From Bradyrhizobium sp. LLZ17 (GTDB lineage Bacteria; Pseudomonadota; Alphaproteobacteria; Rhizobiales; Xanthobacteraceae), in the NCBI RefSeq assembly GCF_041200145.1, contig NZ_CP165734.1, forward strand, positions 4,774,001-4,838,000: a stretch of 64,000 nt of DNA, given 5' to 3'. How positions within the stretch are numbered: the stretch's first letter is position 1; each line of letters begins with the position of its first letter. The notes under the pieces were generated by a model, which ran no database searches, had not been told where the DNA came from, and saw only the letters and a list, made by a program, of their open reading frames with translations. Below are positions 62,651 through 64,000 of this stretch, piece after piece. A program made the position numbers and the translations under genes.

Positions 62651-63982
62651 CTACTTCCCTATACAGAACTTCTGGAAAATGGCCCCAAGAACGTCCTCGA
62701 CGTCGACCCGGCCCAGCAGCCGGCCCAAGGCATAAGCGGCGGCGCGCAGCTCTTCGGCGGCGAGCTCCTCGCCCTCTTCTACAAGCGCCAGGCTTCGGCG
62801 CAAGCTGTCGGACGCCTGGTGCAACAGATCGCGTTGCCGTGCCCGGGTCACCAAGGCGCCCTCGCTGGTTCCAAAGAATTCGGCTGCGAACCCGACCATG
62901 GAATTGATCAGCTCCGGCAGTCCGTCGCCCCGGCTGGCCGAAATCGCGAAGGTCTTGTCCGCGCTCGGCCCGGCAGCCGAGACACCCTCCGCGAGGTCGA
63001 TCTTGTTACGGACGGTCCACACCGGTGCCGTCCCCGTCGTCCTTTCCTCCGCTGTTGCCTCAGGACTTGTCAGCCACAGCACGAGATCGGCATCCGCGGC
63101 GCGTGCCCTCGCCCGGCGCACGCCTTCCTGCTCGACCGGATCGTCGGTCTCGCGAATGCCGGCGGTGTCGATCACCGTGACCGGATAGCCTTCCAGATCA
63201 AGCTGCACCTCGATCACATCGCGTGTGGTGCCGGCGTGCGGCGAGACGATCGCGACGTCACGGCGCGCGAGCTGATTGATCAGCGTCGACTTGCCGACAT
63301 TCGGCGGCCCGGCGATCGCAACCACCAGGCCGTCCCGCAGACGTTCCGAATGTCCCTGTGCCGCAAGGACTTCTGCGATTTCATCCTGCAACGCCTTGAT
63401 CGCCTTTACCGCCGGCGCCCTCAGCTCGGCCGGCACATCGCCCTCGTCCGAGAAATCAATGCCGGCTTCGATCAGCGCGGAGGCCTCGATGATGCGCTCG
63501 CGCCAGTCGCGCGCGCGATTGCCCAGCAGCCCTTGCAACTGACGCAGCGCCTGGCGGCGCTGGCGGTCAGTGTCGGCGTGGATGAGATCGTCGAGGCCCT
63601 CGGCCTCGGTGAGATCGAGCTTGCCGTTCTCGAAGGCGCGCCGCGTGAATTCACCGGGTTCGGCCGCCCGCGTATTCGGAATTACGAAAATCGCGGCCAG
63701 GAGCGCCGCCAGCACCGCGCGTCCACCATGGACATGAAATTCGGCGATGTCCTCGCCGGTCGCGCTCGCGGGTCCCGGAAACCACAGCACGACCGAATCG
63801 TCGATCGGCCGGCCAGCCGCGTCTCGGAGCAGCCGCCGGCTCGCCTGTCTCGGCGCCGGCAGCCTCCCCGCCAGCACGCTCAACACTGGCCCGGCTTGCG
63901 GTCCCGAAACCCGAACGACCGCAATCGCGCTCGGCGGCCGGCCGGACGACAATGCAAAGATGGTCTGGTCTCGCGGATGCAT
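62651..63982 (-). CDS. mnmE: tRNA modification GTPase MnmE
   Basis: A 443-residue GTPase (TrmE). The N-terminal folate-binding domain includes [13 protein letters not shown] and [20 protein letters not shown]. The G domain has G1 GPPNVGKST at 225-233, the GTTRD switch near 251-255 and G3 DTAG at 272-275, and the C-terminus FCIGK carries the conserved Cys. It works with MnmG on tRNA U34. The start ATG 63982 lies near the window end, so upstream neighbours (usually rho) are not seen. Confidence 0.97.
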   Translation of the reverse strand: MHPRDQTIFALSSGRPPSAIAVVRVSGPQAGPVLSVLAGRLPAPRQASRRLLRDAAGRPIDDSVVLWFPGPASATGEDIAEFHVHGGRAVLAALLAAIFVIPNTRAAEPGEFTRRAFENGKLDLTEAEGLDDLIHADTDRQRRQALRQLQGLLGNRARDWRERIIEASALIEAGIDFSDEGDVPAELRAPAVKAIKALQDEIAEVLAAQGHSERLRDGLVVAIAGPPNVGKSTLINQLARRDVAIVSPHAGTTRDVIEVQLDLEGYPVTVIDTAGIRETDDPVEQEGVRRARARAADADLVLWLTSPEATAEERTTGTAPVWTVRNKIDLAEGVSAAGPSADKTFAISASRGDGLPELINSMVGFAAEFFGTSEGALVTRARQRDLLHQASDSLRRSLALVEEGEELAAEELRAAAYALGRLLGRVDVEDVLGAIFQKFCIGK

Positions 63983-64000
63983 GGCCTATTTGTCCGGCTG

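Overview
The window reads as a chromosomal segment of a Bradyrhizobium-like alphaproteobacterium (Rhizobiales, Nitrobacteraceae). The grounds are uniformly high GC, the order mnmE-mnmG-rsmG-parA-parB with holA-lptE-leuS beside it, two glnK-amtB pairs, an exo III / cyclic-nucleotide-binding / OmpR-type regulator block, and many copies of short palindromic intergenic repeats of the kind that litter Bradyrhizobium genomes. No prophage, insertion sequence, CRISPR array or rRNA operon is visible.

Layout. 1-3600: tail of gpsA, an EVE-domain protein, a class III nucleotide cyclase, an AHSA1-type protein and topoisomerase IB. 3990-11100: acetyl-CoA synthetase (frameshifted), L,D-transpeptidase, thermonuclease-like protein, an SDHAF4-like small protein, rsmB (frameshifted near its end) and a heparinase II/III-like protein. 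11250-24550: purH, an Atg22-like MFS protein, gamma-glutamyltransferase, an MFS symporter, GST and DUF2239 genes that diverge across paired CCCGGG operators, MATE exporter, isomerase, PanE-like reductase, and a dihaem cytochrome c with a PQQ-type dehydrogenase. 24900-27250: an epimerase, then a short lower-GC patch beside tRNA-Gly(GCC) that holds an uncharacterised small gene and an AbiEii-type nucleotidyltransferase interrupted by an amber codon. 27500-34300: cnoX, a Lon-N-domain protein, an iron-uptake-like operon (outer-membrane protein, cupredoxin, FTR1 permease) with a possible Irr box, a TetR-controlled pair, a Trm112-like protein and a UbiH-type monooxygenase.

34490-42500 holds tesB, a GYF-domain membrane protein, glnK-amtB copy 1, an ArsR-AHSA1 operon, a solitary clpP, and glnK-amtB copy 2 behind a sigma-54 promoter. 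A scrap resembling the end of amtB lies between the two copies. 42850-53200: dapC-like aminotransferase, ftsK, lolA, xthA, cyclic-nucleotide protein, response regulator, L,D-transpeptidase, YggS and a diguanylate cyclase. 53330-64000: leuS, lptE, holA, parB, parA, rsmG, mnmG and mnmE with five parS-like palindromes, which marks the origin-proximal centromere region.

Functionally the window is mostly housekeeping: translation and tRNA/rRNA modification, envelope biogenesis (lptE, lolA, L,D-transpeptidases), chromosome segregation (ftsK, parABS) and nitrogen sensing and ammonium uptake. Two genes (acs, rsmB) and possibly a third (the GYF protein) carry single-base indels that look like sequence errors or recent lesions. 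The parts most deserving a second look are the amber-interrupted AbiEii pair next to tRNA-Gly, the iron operon inserted in an otherwise housekeeping cluster, the amtB remnant and the parS cluster.
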